Below are positions 48,035 to 58,300 of a stretch of DNA of 64,000 nt, piece after piece. A program made the position numbers and the translations under genes. Source of the stretch: Oricola sp. Its GTDB lineage: Bacteria > Pseudomonadota > Alphaproteobacteria > Rhizobiales > Rhizobiaceae. The stretch lies in assembly GCF_022763245.1 (NCBI RefSeq), contig NZ_JALEGV010000023.1:1-64000 (forward strand), written 5' to 3'. Under the pieces are notes generated by a model that was given only the letters and a program-made list of their open reading frames with translations, did not search any database and was not told the origin of the DNA. Every line of letters starts with the position of its first letter. The stretch's first letter is position 1.

Positions 48035-49642
48035 ATGCGAAAAGATTCCAAGCAAAGCATGATCGACCGCATCGCCGAGGAAGCGCGCCGCGGCAAGATT
48101 TCGCGCCGCGATTTCATGCACTACTCGATCGCCGCGGGCGTGACCGCGACGACCGCCACCGGCCTGTGGACGACCACGGCTGCCGCGCAGCCCAAGAAGG
48201 GCGGCACGTTCCGGTGGGGCATTCATGACGGCAACACCTCCGACACCCACGATCCGGGCACCTATGTGACCCGCCAGATGATCTTCCTGGCGCACCAGCA
48301 CCGCAGCTACCTGACGCAGATCGAACCCGACAATTCGCTTGGCCCGGATCTGGCGACCAGCTGGGAAGCCACGCCGGACGCGACCGAGTGGACCTTCGAA
48401 ATCAATCCGAACGCGACGTTCCACAGCGGCAAGCCGGTCGTTGCCGACGATGTCATCGCCTCGCTCAACCACCACCGCGGCGACAGCACGACCTCGGCCG
48501 CCAAAGCGCTGCTGACCGACGTGACCGACATCGTCAAGGACGGCGACCACACGGTGGTCATCAAGCTCGGACGCGGCATCGCCGACCTGCCGTGGCTGAT
48601 GACGGACTACCACCTCGCGATCTGCCCGGCCAATGATGACGGTACGATCAACTGGCAGTCGGGCGACGGTTGCGGCCCCTACAAGATCGAGGACGGCGAA
48701 TTCGGCGTCAGCTGGAGCCTGACCCGCCACGACGGCTGGCACGGCGAGGGCGCCTATTTCGACGGCGTCGAACTGATCGTCCTCAACGACCCGAACGCCC
48801 GCCAGACCGCGCTGGTCACCGGCGACGTGGATTCGGTTTCGCTCATCGACCTGAAGACGATGGCGCTGCTGCAGCGCGACAAGAACATCCAGATCGACAA
48901 CATCCCGTCGGGCGCTGCCATCACCATGCCGATGCATTGCGACACGGCGCCGTTCGACAATGTCGACGTGCGCAAGGCGCTGAAGCTGGCGATGAACCGC
49001 GACGACATCATCGAGAAGATCGCCTTCGGCGCGGCCACGAAAGGCAACGACTTCCACCTTTCGCCGGTGCAGCCTTTCTGGCCGGACGACATTCCGCAGC
49101 ACGACTATGACCCGGACCAGGCCAAGTCGCTGCTCAAGAAGGCCGGCCACGACGGCCTGTCGATCAACCTGTCGAGCGCGGAAAGCGTCTTCTCGGGCGC
49201 CGTCGACATGTGCGTGCTCTACGCCGAACACGCCAAGGCCGCCGGCATCAACATCAATGTCGTGCGCGAGCCGAATGACGGCTACTACTCCGATGTCTGG
49301 CTGAAGAAGCCGTTCCAGGCCGTGTCCTGGGGCGCCCGCCCGACGCCGGACGTCATGTTCACGCTCGCCTACAAGTCGGACGCGGCATGGAACGAGAGCC
49401 GTTGGCAGAACGAGCGGTTCAACGAGCTGCTGCTCCAGGCCAAGTCGGAACTCGACGACAGCCTGCGCGGCGAGATGTATCGCGAGATGTGCCAGCTCAT
49501 GCATGACGACGGCGGCACGCTGCTGCCGTTCTTCAACAACTTCGTCTATGCGCGCCGCTCCAATGTGCAGCGTCCCGACCAGGTCGCCGCAAGCTGGGCC
49601 TGCGACGGTGCCCGCGCGCCGAGCCGTTGGTGGTTCTCGTAA
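48035..49642 (+). CDS. ABC substrate-binding protein, family 5 (peptide/nickel type), Tat-exported
   Basis: 535 residues. A Tat signal is evident: KISRRDFMHYSIAAGVTATT. The family 5 fold (DppA/OppA/NikA) shows in GGTFRWGIHDGNTSDTHDPG, LATSWEATPDATEWTFEINP and FDNVDVRKALKLAMNRDDII. The substrate cannot be read from sequence; di/oligopeptides are most common. It is divergent from the guanidine operon. Followed by a permease pair and a fused ATPase. Confidence 0.9.
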   Translation: MRKDSKQSMIDRIAEEARRGKISRRDFMHYSIAAGVTATTATGLWTTTAAAQPKKGGTFRWGIHDGNTSDTHDPGTYVTRQMIFLAHQHRSYLTQIEPDNSLGPDLATSWEATPDATEWTFEINPNATFHSGKPVVADDVIASLNHHRGDSTTSAAKALLTDVTDIVKDGDHTVVIKLGRGIADLPWLMTDYHLAICPANDDGTINWQSGDGCGPYKIEDGEFGVSWSLTRHDGWHGEGAYFDGVELIVLNDPNARQTALVTGDVDSVSLIDLKTMALLQRDKNIQIDNIPSGAAITMPMHCDTAPFDNVDVRKALKLAMNRDDIIEKIAFGAATKGNDFHLSPVQPFWPDDIPQHDYDPDQAKSLLKKAGHDGLSINLSSAESVFSGAVDMCVLYAEHAKAAGININVVREPNDGYYSDVWLKKPFQAVSWGARPTPDVMFTLAYKSDAAWNESRWQNERFNELLLQAKSELDDSLRGEMYREMCQLMHDDGGTLLPFFNNFVYARRSNVQRPDQVAASWACDGARAPSRWWFS

Positions 49643-49654
49643 GCTGAACGAAGG

Positions 49655-49686
49655 TCCCGCGCGGCGCACCCTTGCGCCGCGCGGGA
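49655..49686 (+). other. strong stem-loop after binding-protein gene
   Basis: TCCCGCGCGGCGC-ACCCTT-GCGCCGCGCGGGA, a perfect 13-bp stem followed by TTTG. Probably limits readthrough and stabilises the upstream mRNA, giving more binding protein than permease. Confidence 0.75.
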
Positions 49687-49840
49687 TTTGCAATTGGACG
49701 ATGCCCGTTTCTTGCGGCATCGTTGACCAGCCCCGGTACGGGCTCCAGGCGACCCCTTGAATAAAGATTCCTGTCTGAGCCAATGCCGGGACGACCCAGT
49801 CGGTGGCATCCTGCTGCCGTTGCAGTCTGGAGGGACATAA

Positions 49841-50797
49841 ATGGGGGACATACTCAAGCTCGTGGCGAGGCGGCTGCTCTACGGAGTGCTGACCTTGCTG
49901 GTGGTTTCGTTCCTGATCTTCATTGCCGTGGAATTGCTGCCCGGGGACATCGCTGAAGCCGTGCTCGGTCAGGGCGCCACGCAGGAAACGGTCGCCGCCA
50001 TGCGCGAGCAACTCGGCCTCAACCAACCCTGGTTCGTACGCTACTTCCAGTGGCTCGCCGGGGCGGTGCAGGGTGATTTCGGCATCTCGCTCGTCAAGCA
50101 GGAGCCCGTCAGCGCGTCGATCGGGCCGCGTTTCGCCAGCACGCTGTTCCTGGCCGCCTATGCGGCGGTGATCGCCGTGCCGATCGCGATCACGCTCGGC
50201 GTCATCGTCGCGCTGCTGCGCAACACGATCTTCGACCGCGTCGCCAACGTCCTGACGCTGACCTCGATCTCGTCTCCCGAATTCTTCCTGGGCTACATCC
50301 TCATCCTCTATTTCGCGGTGAAGTGGAGCATGTTCCCCGCCATCGCCAGCATCAGCGACGGGATGAGTTTCCTCGAACTGCTCCAGCGAACGTTCCTACC
50401 GGCCCTGACGCTCGTGCTCGTCGTCACCGCGCACATGATGCGCATGACACGGGCGGCGATCATCAACTTGCTGGCCTCTCCCTATATCGAGATGGCCCGG
50501 CTGAAGGGTGTTCCGCCATGGAAGGTGATCGTCCGGCACGCGCTGCCGAACGCCTGGGCGCCGATCATCAACGTCGTGGCGCTGAACCTCGCCTATCTCA
50601 TCACCGGCGTCGTGCTGGTCGAGGTGGTGTTCGTCTATCCGGGCGTCGGCCAGTTGCTCGTCGATGCGGTCAGCAAGCGCGACTTCCCGGTCGTGCAGGC
50701 CTGCTGCCTGATCTTCGCGGCGACCTTCATCCTGCTCAACCTGGCAGCCGATGTGGGCGCGATCCTCACCAATCCGCGTCTGCGGCATCCGAAGTGA
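49841..50797 (+). CDS. ABC transporter permease, DppB-like
   Basis: 318 residues, six hydrophobic segments. LLPGDIAEAVLGQGATQETV and MREQLGLNQPWFVRYFQWLA are typical DppB features, and the EAA loop is MARLKGVPPWKVIVRHALPN. Inner-membrane half of the import channel; partner is the next gene. Confidence 0.93.
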   Translation: MGDILKLVARRLLYGVLTLLVVSFLIFIAVELLPGDIAEAVLGQGATQETVAAMREQLGLNQPWFVRYFQWLAGAVQGDFGISLVKQEPVSASIGPRFASTLFLAAYAAVIAVPIAITLGVIVALLRNTIFDRVANVLTLTSISSPEFFLGYILILYFAVKWSMFPAIASISDGMSFLELLQRTFLPALTLVLVVTAHMMRMTRAAIINLLASPYIEMARLKGVPPWKVIVRHALPNAWAPIINVVALNLAYLITGVVLVEVVFVYPGVGQLLVDAVSKRDFPVVQACCLIFAATFILLNLAADVGAILTNPRLRHPK

Positions 50798-50807
50798 GGG
50801 GCTGGAC

Positions 50808-51872
50808 ATGAGCTATTTCGTTATCGGCTATTACGCCTTCCTCATCGGTGTGTCCTGCCTCGCCGCTTACTACAAGCAGCGCTCGGCCTTCATGCTGCTC
50901 TTCTCGCTGACGCTGGTTTCCTTCGTCCTCGGGATCATCGGCGGCGTGTCCGCGCTGCGCTTCGTGGCGGGTGCCGCCGCGATCCTCGCATTGGCCGCCG
51001 GCACCTCCTACGCGTTCAAGGAATTCCTTGTCGCCATTGCGCCGGTGAACCTGGCCAAGGAGCTTCGCACCGCGCCGCTCACCGCGTCGTTTGGCATGTT
51101 CGTGATCTTCACCTATGCGATCGCGGGCATCTTCGCGCCGTGGATCGCGCCGCACGGCCAGTCGGAGGTGATCTCGTCGGCCTTCGCGCCGCCGGATGAA
51201 ACCATGCTGCTCGGTGCCGACCAGCTTGGCCGCGACATCTTCAGCCGCATCATCTTCGGTGCCCGCAACTCCGTCGGCCTGGCCCTGATCGCGACGCTAC
51301 TCGCGTTCTTCCTGGGTGCTGCCGGCGGGCTCTTCGCAGCGACGAAGGGCGGATGGCTGGACACGGTCCTGGGTCGCGTCGCCGACGTGATCATGTCGGT
51401 TCCGTCGCTGATCTTCGCCCTGCTGATGCTGTCGATTTTCGGCACCGATCTGTGGGTGATCGTTCTCGTGGTCGCGGTGATCTATTCGCCACGCGTCTTC
51501 CGCCTGTCACGCGCCGTGGCCGGCAACGTGGTCGTGATGGACTATATCGAGGCGGCGAAGCTGCGCGGCGAGGGCACCTGGTACCTGATCCGCAGGGAAA
51601 TCCTGCCGAACTCCACCGCGCCGCTGATCGCGGAATTCGGCCTGGAGTTCTGCTTCGTCTTCCTGCTGATCGCCGGGCTTTCCTTCCTCGGTCTCGGCAT
51701 TCAGCCGCCGACGGCCGACTGGGGCTCCATGGTGCGCGAGACGGCGACGCTGATTTCCTTCGGCGACATGACCCCGCTGATCCCCGCCGCCGCGATTGCT
51801 CTTCTGACGGTCGCGGTCAACTTCGTCGTTGACTGGATGCTGTTCCGGTCGTCCGGCCTGAAGGAGCAGTAA
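50808..51872 (+). CDS. ABC transporter permease, DppC-like with extra N-terminal membrane segments
   Basis: 354 residues from the ATG at 50808. The canonical DppC part begins near residue 85 (LRTAPLTASFGMFVIFTYAI, LLGADQLGRDIFSRIIFGAR, EAAKLRGEGTWYLIRREILP). In front is an ~80-residue extension with three hydrophobic helices (YFVIGYYAFLIGVSCLAAYY onward) that standard DppC lacks. The extension is in frame and has no separate start. Confidence 0.9.
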   Translation: MSYFVIGYYAFLIGVSCLAAYYKQRSAFMLLFSLTLVSFVLGIIGGVSALRFVAGAAAILALAAGTSYAFKEFLVAIAPVNLAKELRTAPLTASFGMFVIFTYAIAGIFAPWIAPHGQSEVISSAFAPPDETMLLGADQLGRDIFSRIIFGARNSVGLALIATLLAFFLGAAGGLFAATKGGWLDTVLGRVADVIMSVPSLIFALLMLSIFGTDLWVIVLVVAVIYSPRVFRLSRAVAGNVVVMDYIEAAKLRGEGTWYLIRREILPNSTAPLIAEFGLEFCFVFLLIAGLSFLGLGIQPPTADWGSMVRETATLISFGDMTPLIPAAAIALLTVAVNFVVDWMLFRSSGLKEQ

Positions 51873-51874
51873 TC

Positions 51875-53527
51875 ATGACAAAGAGCAAGAAAGACGTTCT
51901 CCTGAAGATCAGGGATCTACGCATCGAAGGCTATGCCGACGAGGAGTGGATGGAGATCGTGCACGGCATCGACCTGACGCTGCATCGTGGCGAGGTGCTC
52001 GGCCTCATTGGCGAGTCGGGTGCCGGCAAGTCGACCATCGGTCTCGCATCGATGGGCTTTGCCCGGGACGGCTGCCGGATTTCCGGCGGCTCGATCGAGT
52101 TCGACGGCATGGAGCTGACGACGACGCCGGAATCGGTGCTGCGGGCGCTGCGCGGTTCGCGCATCGCCTATGTGGCCCAGTCGGCCGCCGCCTCCTTCAA
52201 CCCGGCGCACAAGATCATCGACCAGCACACCGAGGCGCCGATCCAGTACCGGATCCAGAAGCGCATGGAGGCCCAGGAAGACGCGATGGAGCTCTATGAG
52301 CGCCTGCGCCTTCCCAACCCCCAGGAAATCGGCTTCCGCTACCCGCACCAGGTGTCGGGCGGCCAGTTGCAGCGCGCCATGACCGCCATGGCCATGGCCT
52401 GCCGCCCGGATCTGATCATCTTCGACGAGCCGACCACCGCGCTCGACGTGACGACCCAGATCGAGGTGCTGGCGGCGATCCGCGACATCGTCGACCAGTT
52501 CAACACCGCCGCCATCTACATCACCCACGACCTCGCCGTCGTGGCGCAGATGGCCGACACCATCAAGGTGCTGCTCAAGGGCAACGAGGTGGAAGAGGCG
52601 CCGACGGTGCAGATGCTGGAAAATCCGAAGGAGGATTACACCAAGAGCCTGTGGGCCGTGCGCAGCTTCGAGCGGCCGCAGAAGTCGCGCCCGGGCGGCG
52701 GCGCCGTTCCGGTCGTCTCGGTGCAGAATGTCGATGCCGCCTACGGCACAACCAAGGTCTTGGAGGATGTGTCCTTCGATATCTATGACGGCATGACCGT
52801 CGCCGTTGTCGGCGAGTCGGGATCCGGCAAGTCGACCACCGCGCGCTGCATCACCGGCCTCCTGCCGCCGACCAAGGGGCAGATACTGTTCCATGGCCAG
52901 GCACTGCCGCCGAGCTACAAAAACCGCTCCAAGGAGCAGCTCCGCCAGGCGCAGATGATCTATCAGATGGCCGACACGGCGCTCAATCCGAAGGTCCGTA
53001 TCAGCGAGATCATCGGCCGCCCGGCGCGCTTCTATAGCGGGCTGCATGGCACGGCGCTGAAGAATCGGGTCGACGAACTGCTCGACATGATCGAGCTGGA
53101 GCCGTCGCAATATTACAACCGCTTCCCGACGGAACTGTCAGGCGGGCAGAAGCAGCGCATCGGCATCGCCCGGGCGTTGGCGGCCGAGCCGTCCTTCATC
53201 ATCTGCGACGAGGTGACGAGCGCCCTCGACCAGCTCGTCGCCGAGGGCATCCTGAGGCTGCTCGACAGGCTGCAGAAGGAACTGAACCTCGCCTACATGT
53301 TCATCACCCACGATCTGGCGACGGTTCGCGCCATTGCCGACGAAGTGGTGGTGATGCAGCGGGGCCGGGTCGTGGAGTTGGGGCCAAAGGACGAGATGTT
53401 CCAGCCGCCGCACCATCCCTACACGGACCTGCTGCTGTCCTCGGTTCCCGAAATGGATCCGAACTGGCTCTCGACCCTGTTGGAAGAGCGTGGCGTCGAC
53501 AATGTCGGCGAAGCCGCGACGGCCTGA
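51875..53527 (+). CDS. fused dual ABC ATPase (DppD-DppF type)
   Basis: 550 residues with two complete nucleotide-binding domains. First: [36 protein letters not shown]. Second: [36 protein letters not shown] (Val for the usual Pro after Glu). It starts 2 nt after the permease stop and powers the importer. A hairpin terminator follows. Confidence 0.93.
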   Translation: MTKSKKDVLLKIRDLRIEGYADEEWMEIVHGIDLTLHRGEVLGLIGESGAGKSTIGLASMGFARDGCRISGGSIEFDGMELTTTPESVLRALRGSRIAYVAQSAAASFNPAHKIIDQHTEAPIQYRIQKRMEAQEDAMELYERLRLPNPQEIGFRYPHQVSGGQLQRAMTAMAMACRPDLIIFDEPTTALDVTTQIEVLAAIRDIVDQFNTAAIYITHDLAVVAQMADTIKVLLKGNEVEEAPTVQMLENPKEDYTKSLWAVRSFERPQKSRPGGGAVPVVSVQNVDAAYGTTKVLEDVSFDIYDGMTVAVVGESGSGKSTTARCITGLLPPTKGQILFHGQALPPSYKNRSKEQLRQAQMIYQMADTALNPKVRISEIIGRPARFYSGLHGTALKNRVDELLDMIELEPSQYYNRFPTELSGGQKQRIGIARALAAEPSFIICDEVTSALDQLVAEGILRLLDRLQKELNLAYMFITHDLATVRAIADEVVVMQRGRVVELGPKDEMFQPPHHPYTDLLLSSVPEMDPNWLSTLLEERGVDNVGEAATA

Positions 53528-53533
53528 CGGTAC

Positions 53534-53564
53534 AAAAAAGCGAAGCCGGCAAGGCCGGCTTCGC
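53534..53564 (-). terminator. hairpin terminator between convergent units
   Basis: GCGAAGCCGGC-AAG-GCCGGCTTCGC, an 11-bp stem, with six A on the + strand 5' side, that is a T-run after the stem on the minus strand. It ends the leftward transcript of the 39-aa gene and lies 12 nt after the ATPase stop, so it probably also stops the rightward operon. Confidence 0.75.
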
Positions 53565-53607
53565 GGAAACTCGAATGTCGCAGGAAAATCTGCGGGCGGC
53601 GGACCGC

Positions 53608-53727
53608 TCAGGTCATCGCCATCGCCGACAGCACCATCGTCGCAACGAGAATGCCGTAAACGCCGAGCAGCGCAGGCCAGGAGGCGCCACGCATGCGGTA
53701 TTCGCGGATCAGTTCATCACGGGTCAT
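53608..53727 (-). CDS. 39-aa membrane protein
   Basis: MTRDELIREYRMRGASWPAL begins a short basic/amphipathic segment followed by a hydrophobic helix (GVYGILVATMVLSAMAMT). AGGAGG lies 5 nt before the ATG, a perfect SD, and a terminator follows. These make it a real small gene. The function is unknown. Confidence 0.7.
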   Translation of the reverse strand: MTRDELIREYRMRGASWPALLGVYGILVATMVLSAMAMT

Positions 53728-54112
53728 GATCGCCTCCTTTCGTCGATAGTGATCAGTCTCGTTTGGTATTCCACACCGGGTCTTGCCGGCGTGTTCCAGC
53801 CAAAGCGCACTGACACAAACTTGGTGCGCGATCAAGGCGGAATCATGGGCGGGAGCTATGTGATTTTCACATGGCCGAAGCGCGCCTCGATCATGGCTCG
53901 TCCGGCCGCCATGCCATCACCGGTCGCGGCCATCGTCTGAGCGCGACTTTGTCTCATCAGGCAGAGATTGTTGCGCTGCAAGATTACAAATTTTTAATGA
54001 TGCATTTTGCGCGTGCCTGAAGACGCATCTCCGCTATATTTTTCCGAAATCTGTTGTTTTTTGGGTTCGGGCCGCCTCACGCGGTCATGCGCGGTCGGGG
54101 CCGCCGAGATTT
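53728..54112. other. intergenic region, 39-aa gene / RND operon
   Basis: 385 bp without a supported gene. The right half (53980-54060) is A/T-rich and probably carries the RND operon promoter. No operator or regulator gene was recognised. Confidence 0.5.
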
Positions 54113-55384
54113 ATGAAAATTTGGAAACAGCTTGTCCTTTCAGCCGTGGTCCTGGTCGCGGCCTTCGCCGCCTGGGTGGCTTTCTATCCCGGCGCCGGCG
54201 AGGTTCTCGCGCGCTACGGCATCAACATTTCGTCCGGCGCGGCCGGTGAGGCGCAGACCGCAGGCGGTGCGCCTGGCGCAGGCCGGCCCGGCGCCGGTGG
54301 TCCGCCCGGCGGACGAGGGGCGGGCGGGTTTTCGCGCCAGGCCCTCGTGGTCGTCGCACCCGCCGGCGAGGGCATCGTCAACGACCGGCTGACCGCCATC
54401 GGCACGGGCCAGCCCGTGCGCACTGTCTCCATTCGGCCGCTGGTGGCAGGCCAGATTGCCGACATTCCGGTCTCGTCCGGCGCGCATGTGGCGGCCGGCG
54501 ACGTGATCGTCCAGCTCGATTCCGCCGAGGAGGAGCTCGCCGTCGAGCGGGCGCGGCTGAACGTCACCGACGCCGAACGCAAGGCGACCAGGCTCGAAAG
54601 CCTCGCCGAACGGCGCGCCATCAGCTCCGTGGAGGCCGACACGGCGCGTAGCGAGCTCACCGCGGCGAGCGTCGCGTTGCGCGAGGCCGAGCTCGCACTG
54701 GCACGTCGCACGGTCACCGCGCCGATCGCCGGTTCGCTCGGCATACTGGCGGTCAACGAGGGCGACTATGTCACCAACCAGAGCGACATCGCCACGATCG
54801 ACGACCGCAGCGCGATCCTGGTCGAGTTCTACGTGCCGGAGCGTTTCGCGGCCGCGATGACGGTCGGCAAGGCCGTCTCCGCCACGGCGATCGCGCGTCC
54901 GGGCGAAGTCTTCGAGGGCGAGATCACCGCCGTCGACAACCGGGTCGACGAGGCCAGCCGCACCTTGCGGGTGCGCGCCCGCATCGCCAACGAGCAGGAC
55001 CTGTTGCGCGCCGGCATGTCGTTCGAGGTGAGGGTGCGCTTTTCCGGCGAGACCTATCCGGCGGTCGATCCGCTGGCGATCCAATGGGATTCAGTCGGCG
55101 CCTATGTCTGGCGGGTGGCCGACGGCAAGGCCGAACGGGTCGATGTCGTGATCGTCCAGCGCAATGCCGATCGCGTGCTGGTGAAGGCCGACCTCGCCGA
55201 GGGCGACCAGGTGATCACCGAAGGCGTCCAGAACGTCCGCAGCGGCGGCGCCGTGCAGGTCGCGGGCGCGCCGGCGGCACCCGGCGGACAAGGCCAGCCG
55301 CCGGCCGGCGGCGCACCGCGTCGCCCGGGCGGAGCGCCCGGAGGGCAGGCTCCTGCCAACCGCGGTCAAGGAGCGGGCTCATGA
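54113..55384 (+). CDS. RND efflux periplasmic adaptor (MFP)
   Basis: 423 residues. An N-terminal membrane anchor/signal (residues 5-28) and a Gly/Pro-rich linker are followed by the lipoyl/hairpin/barrel layout: RTVSIRPLVAGQIADIPVSS, GAHVAAGDVIVQLDSAEEEL, an alpha-hairpin and APIAGSLGILAVNEGDYVTN. The tail is a low-complexity Gly/Pro/Gln-rich stretch. It bridges the RND pump to an outer-membrane channel, which is not encoded here. ATGA overlap with the pump gene. Confidence 0.93.
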   Translation: MKIWKQLVLSAVVLVAAFAAWVAFYPGAGEVLARYGINISSGAAGEAQTAGGAPGAGRPGAGGPPGGRGAGGFSRQALVVVAPAGEGIVNDRLTAIGTGQPVRTVSIRPLVAGQIADIPVSSGAHVAAGDVIVQLDSAEEELAVERARLNVTDAERKATRLESLAERRAISSVEADTARSELTAASVALREAELALARRTVTAPIAGSLGILAVNEGDYVTNQSDIATIDDRSAILVEFYVPERFAAAMTVGKAVSATAIARPGEVFEGEITAVDNRVDEASRTLRVRARIANEQDLLRAGMSFEVRVRFSGETYPAVDPLAIQWDSVGAYVWRVADGKAERVDVVIVQRNADRVLVKADLAEGDQVITEGVQNVRSGGAVQVAGAPAAPGGQGQPPAGGAPRRPGGAPGGQAPANRGQGAGS

Positions 55385-58300
55385 CGGACGCAACGATCGG
55401 TGAATCCGCGCCATCCGGCGGCGAGCCTGTGAAGAATGCAGAACCGATCGGCTCGGGCAGCGCGTCGATCTTCGTTCGGCGCCCGGTCCTGGCACTGGTC
55501 ATCAACCTTCTCATCGTCGTCGCCGGCCTTGCCGGCCTCTATGGCGGCGAAATCCGCGAACTGCCGGATGTCGACCGGCCGGTGATCACCGTGACGACCA
55601 CCTTCAGCGGCGCCGCACCGGAAACCGTCGACCGTGAGCTGACCGCGCTCGTCGAGGGCGCCGTGGCGCGTGTCTCCGGCGTCGCCTCGATCTCCTCGTC
55701 TTCCTCCTTCGGCCGCAGCCGCGTGACCATCGAATTCTCCGAGGACACCGATCTAGCGACGGCGGCTGCCGATGTGCGCGATTCCATCGGGCGGATCACC
55801 AACCAGTTGCCCGACAGCGCGGACGAACCGCGCATCGTCAAGGCGGACGCGGACGCGAGCGCCGTCATGCGTCTGGCCGTCACCTCCACCAACCTTTCCG
55901 TGCAGGACATGACGGTGTTCGTCGAGGACGAGGTCGTCGATCGGCTCTCGGCCGTGCCCGGCGTCGCCGACGTCCAGGTCTATGGCGACCGCGACAAGGT
56001 GTTCCGCATTGACGTCGACCAGTCGCGGCTGGCCGCACTGGGTCTGACGGTCGGCAATTTGCGCAACGCGCTGGCGGGCGCCTCCTATGACGTGCCGGCG
56101 GGCTCGCTGACCGCCAACACGCAGGACATCGTGGTTCGCGCCACCGCCGACATCGCGACGGTGGAGGATTTCGAGAACCTGCACCTCAACGACCGGGTGC
56201 AGATCAGGGACATCGCCTCCGTGACGCTTGGTGCAGACCCGGGCGAGTCCTCGCTGCGCGCCAATGGTGCGACCGGCATCGGCCTTGGCATCGTGCGCCA
56301 GGCGAAATCGAACACGCTGGAGATTTCCGAAGGCGTGCGGGCGGCTGCCGACGACCTGCGCTCCATCCTTCCCGACGGCATGGACATTCGCGTCACCAGC
56401 GACGACGCGACCTTCATCCGCGGCTCGATCGAGGAGGTGCGACGCACGATCCTGATCGCCGTGGGGATCGTCGTCGCGATCATCTTCCTCTTCCTGCTCG
56501 ACTGGCGGGCGACGCTGATCCCGACGGTCACGCTGCCGATCGCGCTGATCGGCACCTTCGCGGCGATCTACCTCGCCGGTTTCTCGATCAACATCCTCAC
56601 CTTGCTCGCGCTGGTCCTTGCGACCGGCATGGTGGTCGATGACGCGATCGTCGTGCTTGAAAACATCGTCCGCAAGCGAAACGAAGGCCTCGGTCCGCGC
56701 GCCGCCGCCGTGATCGGGACGCGCGAGGTGTTCTTCGCCGTCATCACGACGACGGCGACTCTGGCCGCGGTCTTCATCCCGATTTCCTTCCTGCCTGGCC
56801 AGGCAGGAGGCCTGTTCCGCGAATTCGGTTTCGTGCTGGCCTTCGCCGTCACGCTCTCGAGCGTCGTCGCGCTGACGCTGTGCCCGATGCTCGCCTCGCG
56901 GCTGATCCGCCGCCAGGAAGGCGCATCGAAACCCAACCCGACGCCGCTTCATCGCTTCGGCGGATGGCTGGCCGGCTTCTATCGCAGCCTCTTGCGTATC
57001 GCGCTCGACGCGCCAGCGGTCGTGTTCGTTGTCGCGCTGATCGCCATCGGTGCTGCACTGGTGCTGGGCCGCACGATCCCGCAGGAACTCACCCCTCGCG
57101 AGGACCGCGCAGTGGCGTTGATGCGCGTGTCGGCGCCGCAGGGTGTCAGCCTCGAATTCACCCGTGCCAAGATGCGCGAGATCGAGCAACTCGTGCTTCC
57201 GCTGCGCGAGGCGGGCGAGGTGGACAACATCTTCTCCATCGCCGGGCTCGGCTCCAGCTCCAACAGCGGGTTCATGGTGCTGTCGCTGGCGCCGTGGGAA
57301 GATCGCGAGCGCAGCCAGGCCGAGATCGTTGGAGACATGAACCGGCTTGCCAGTCAGGTGCCGGGCGTGCGCGCCTTCGCCATTCAGCCCAACAGCCTCG
57401 GCATTCGAGGCGCCGGCAACGGCCTGCAATTCGCGCTTGTCGGCAACAGCTATGACGCGCTCGGAGACGCCGCCACCAAGATCGTCGCGATCATGGAGGG
57501 CGATCCGCGCTTCCAGCAGGTGCGCCTGTCCTACGAGACGACGCAGCCGCAGCTTTCCGTGCGCATCAATCGCGAGCGCGCCACCGATCTGGGCATCGAT
57601 ATCGCCGGATTGGCCGAAGCCATGCAGGCGTTGCTCGACGGCAGCCAGGTGGCGCAAGTCTTCATCGAGGACCGCTCCTTCCCGGTCAAGCTGGTCTCCA
57701 CCACGACGCCGATCAACGACCCGACCGATCTGGAGGCGATCTATCTGCAGACCGGCGACGGGCGCATAGTGCCGATGTCGGTCATCGCGGAACTGGAGGA
57801 AAGGGCGGTCGCGCCGAGCCTCAATCGCGAGCAGCAGATGCGCTCGGTGTCGTTGCAGACGAACCTGGCGGACGGCTTCGCGCTCGGCGAGGCCTATAAC
57901 GAGATCGTCCGCATCGCCGAACCGCTTCTGCCGCCCGGCTCGCGCGTGATCCCGCTGGCCGAGGCCGCCACGCTCGACCAGTCCTCGCGCGACATGGCGT
58001 TCACCTTCGGCGTGGCGATCGTCGTCGTGCTACTGGTGCTGGCGGCGCAGTTCGAGAGTTTCGTGAGCGCGCTGATCATCATGACCACCGTACCGCTCGG
58101 CCTGGCCTGCGCGGTCTTCGCCATGGCGCTGACGGGCACCAGCCTCAACGTCTACAGCCAGATCGGCCTCGTGCTGCTTGTCGGGGTCATGGCCAAGAAC
58201 GGCATTCTGATCGTCGAGTTCGCCAACCAGTTGCGCAATCGCGGCCGGTCGGTGCGCGAGGCGATCGAACAGGCCGCCAACATCCGGCTGCGCCCGGTCA

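Noticed and set aside
47816-50026. 736-residue minus-strand frame
   Set aside because: Crosses an intergenic region and overlaps two importer genes on the other strand; no domain recognised.
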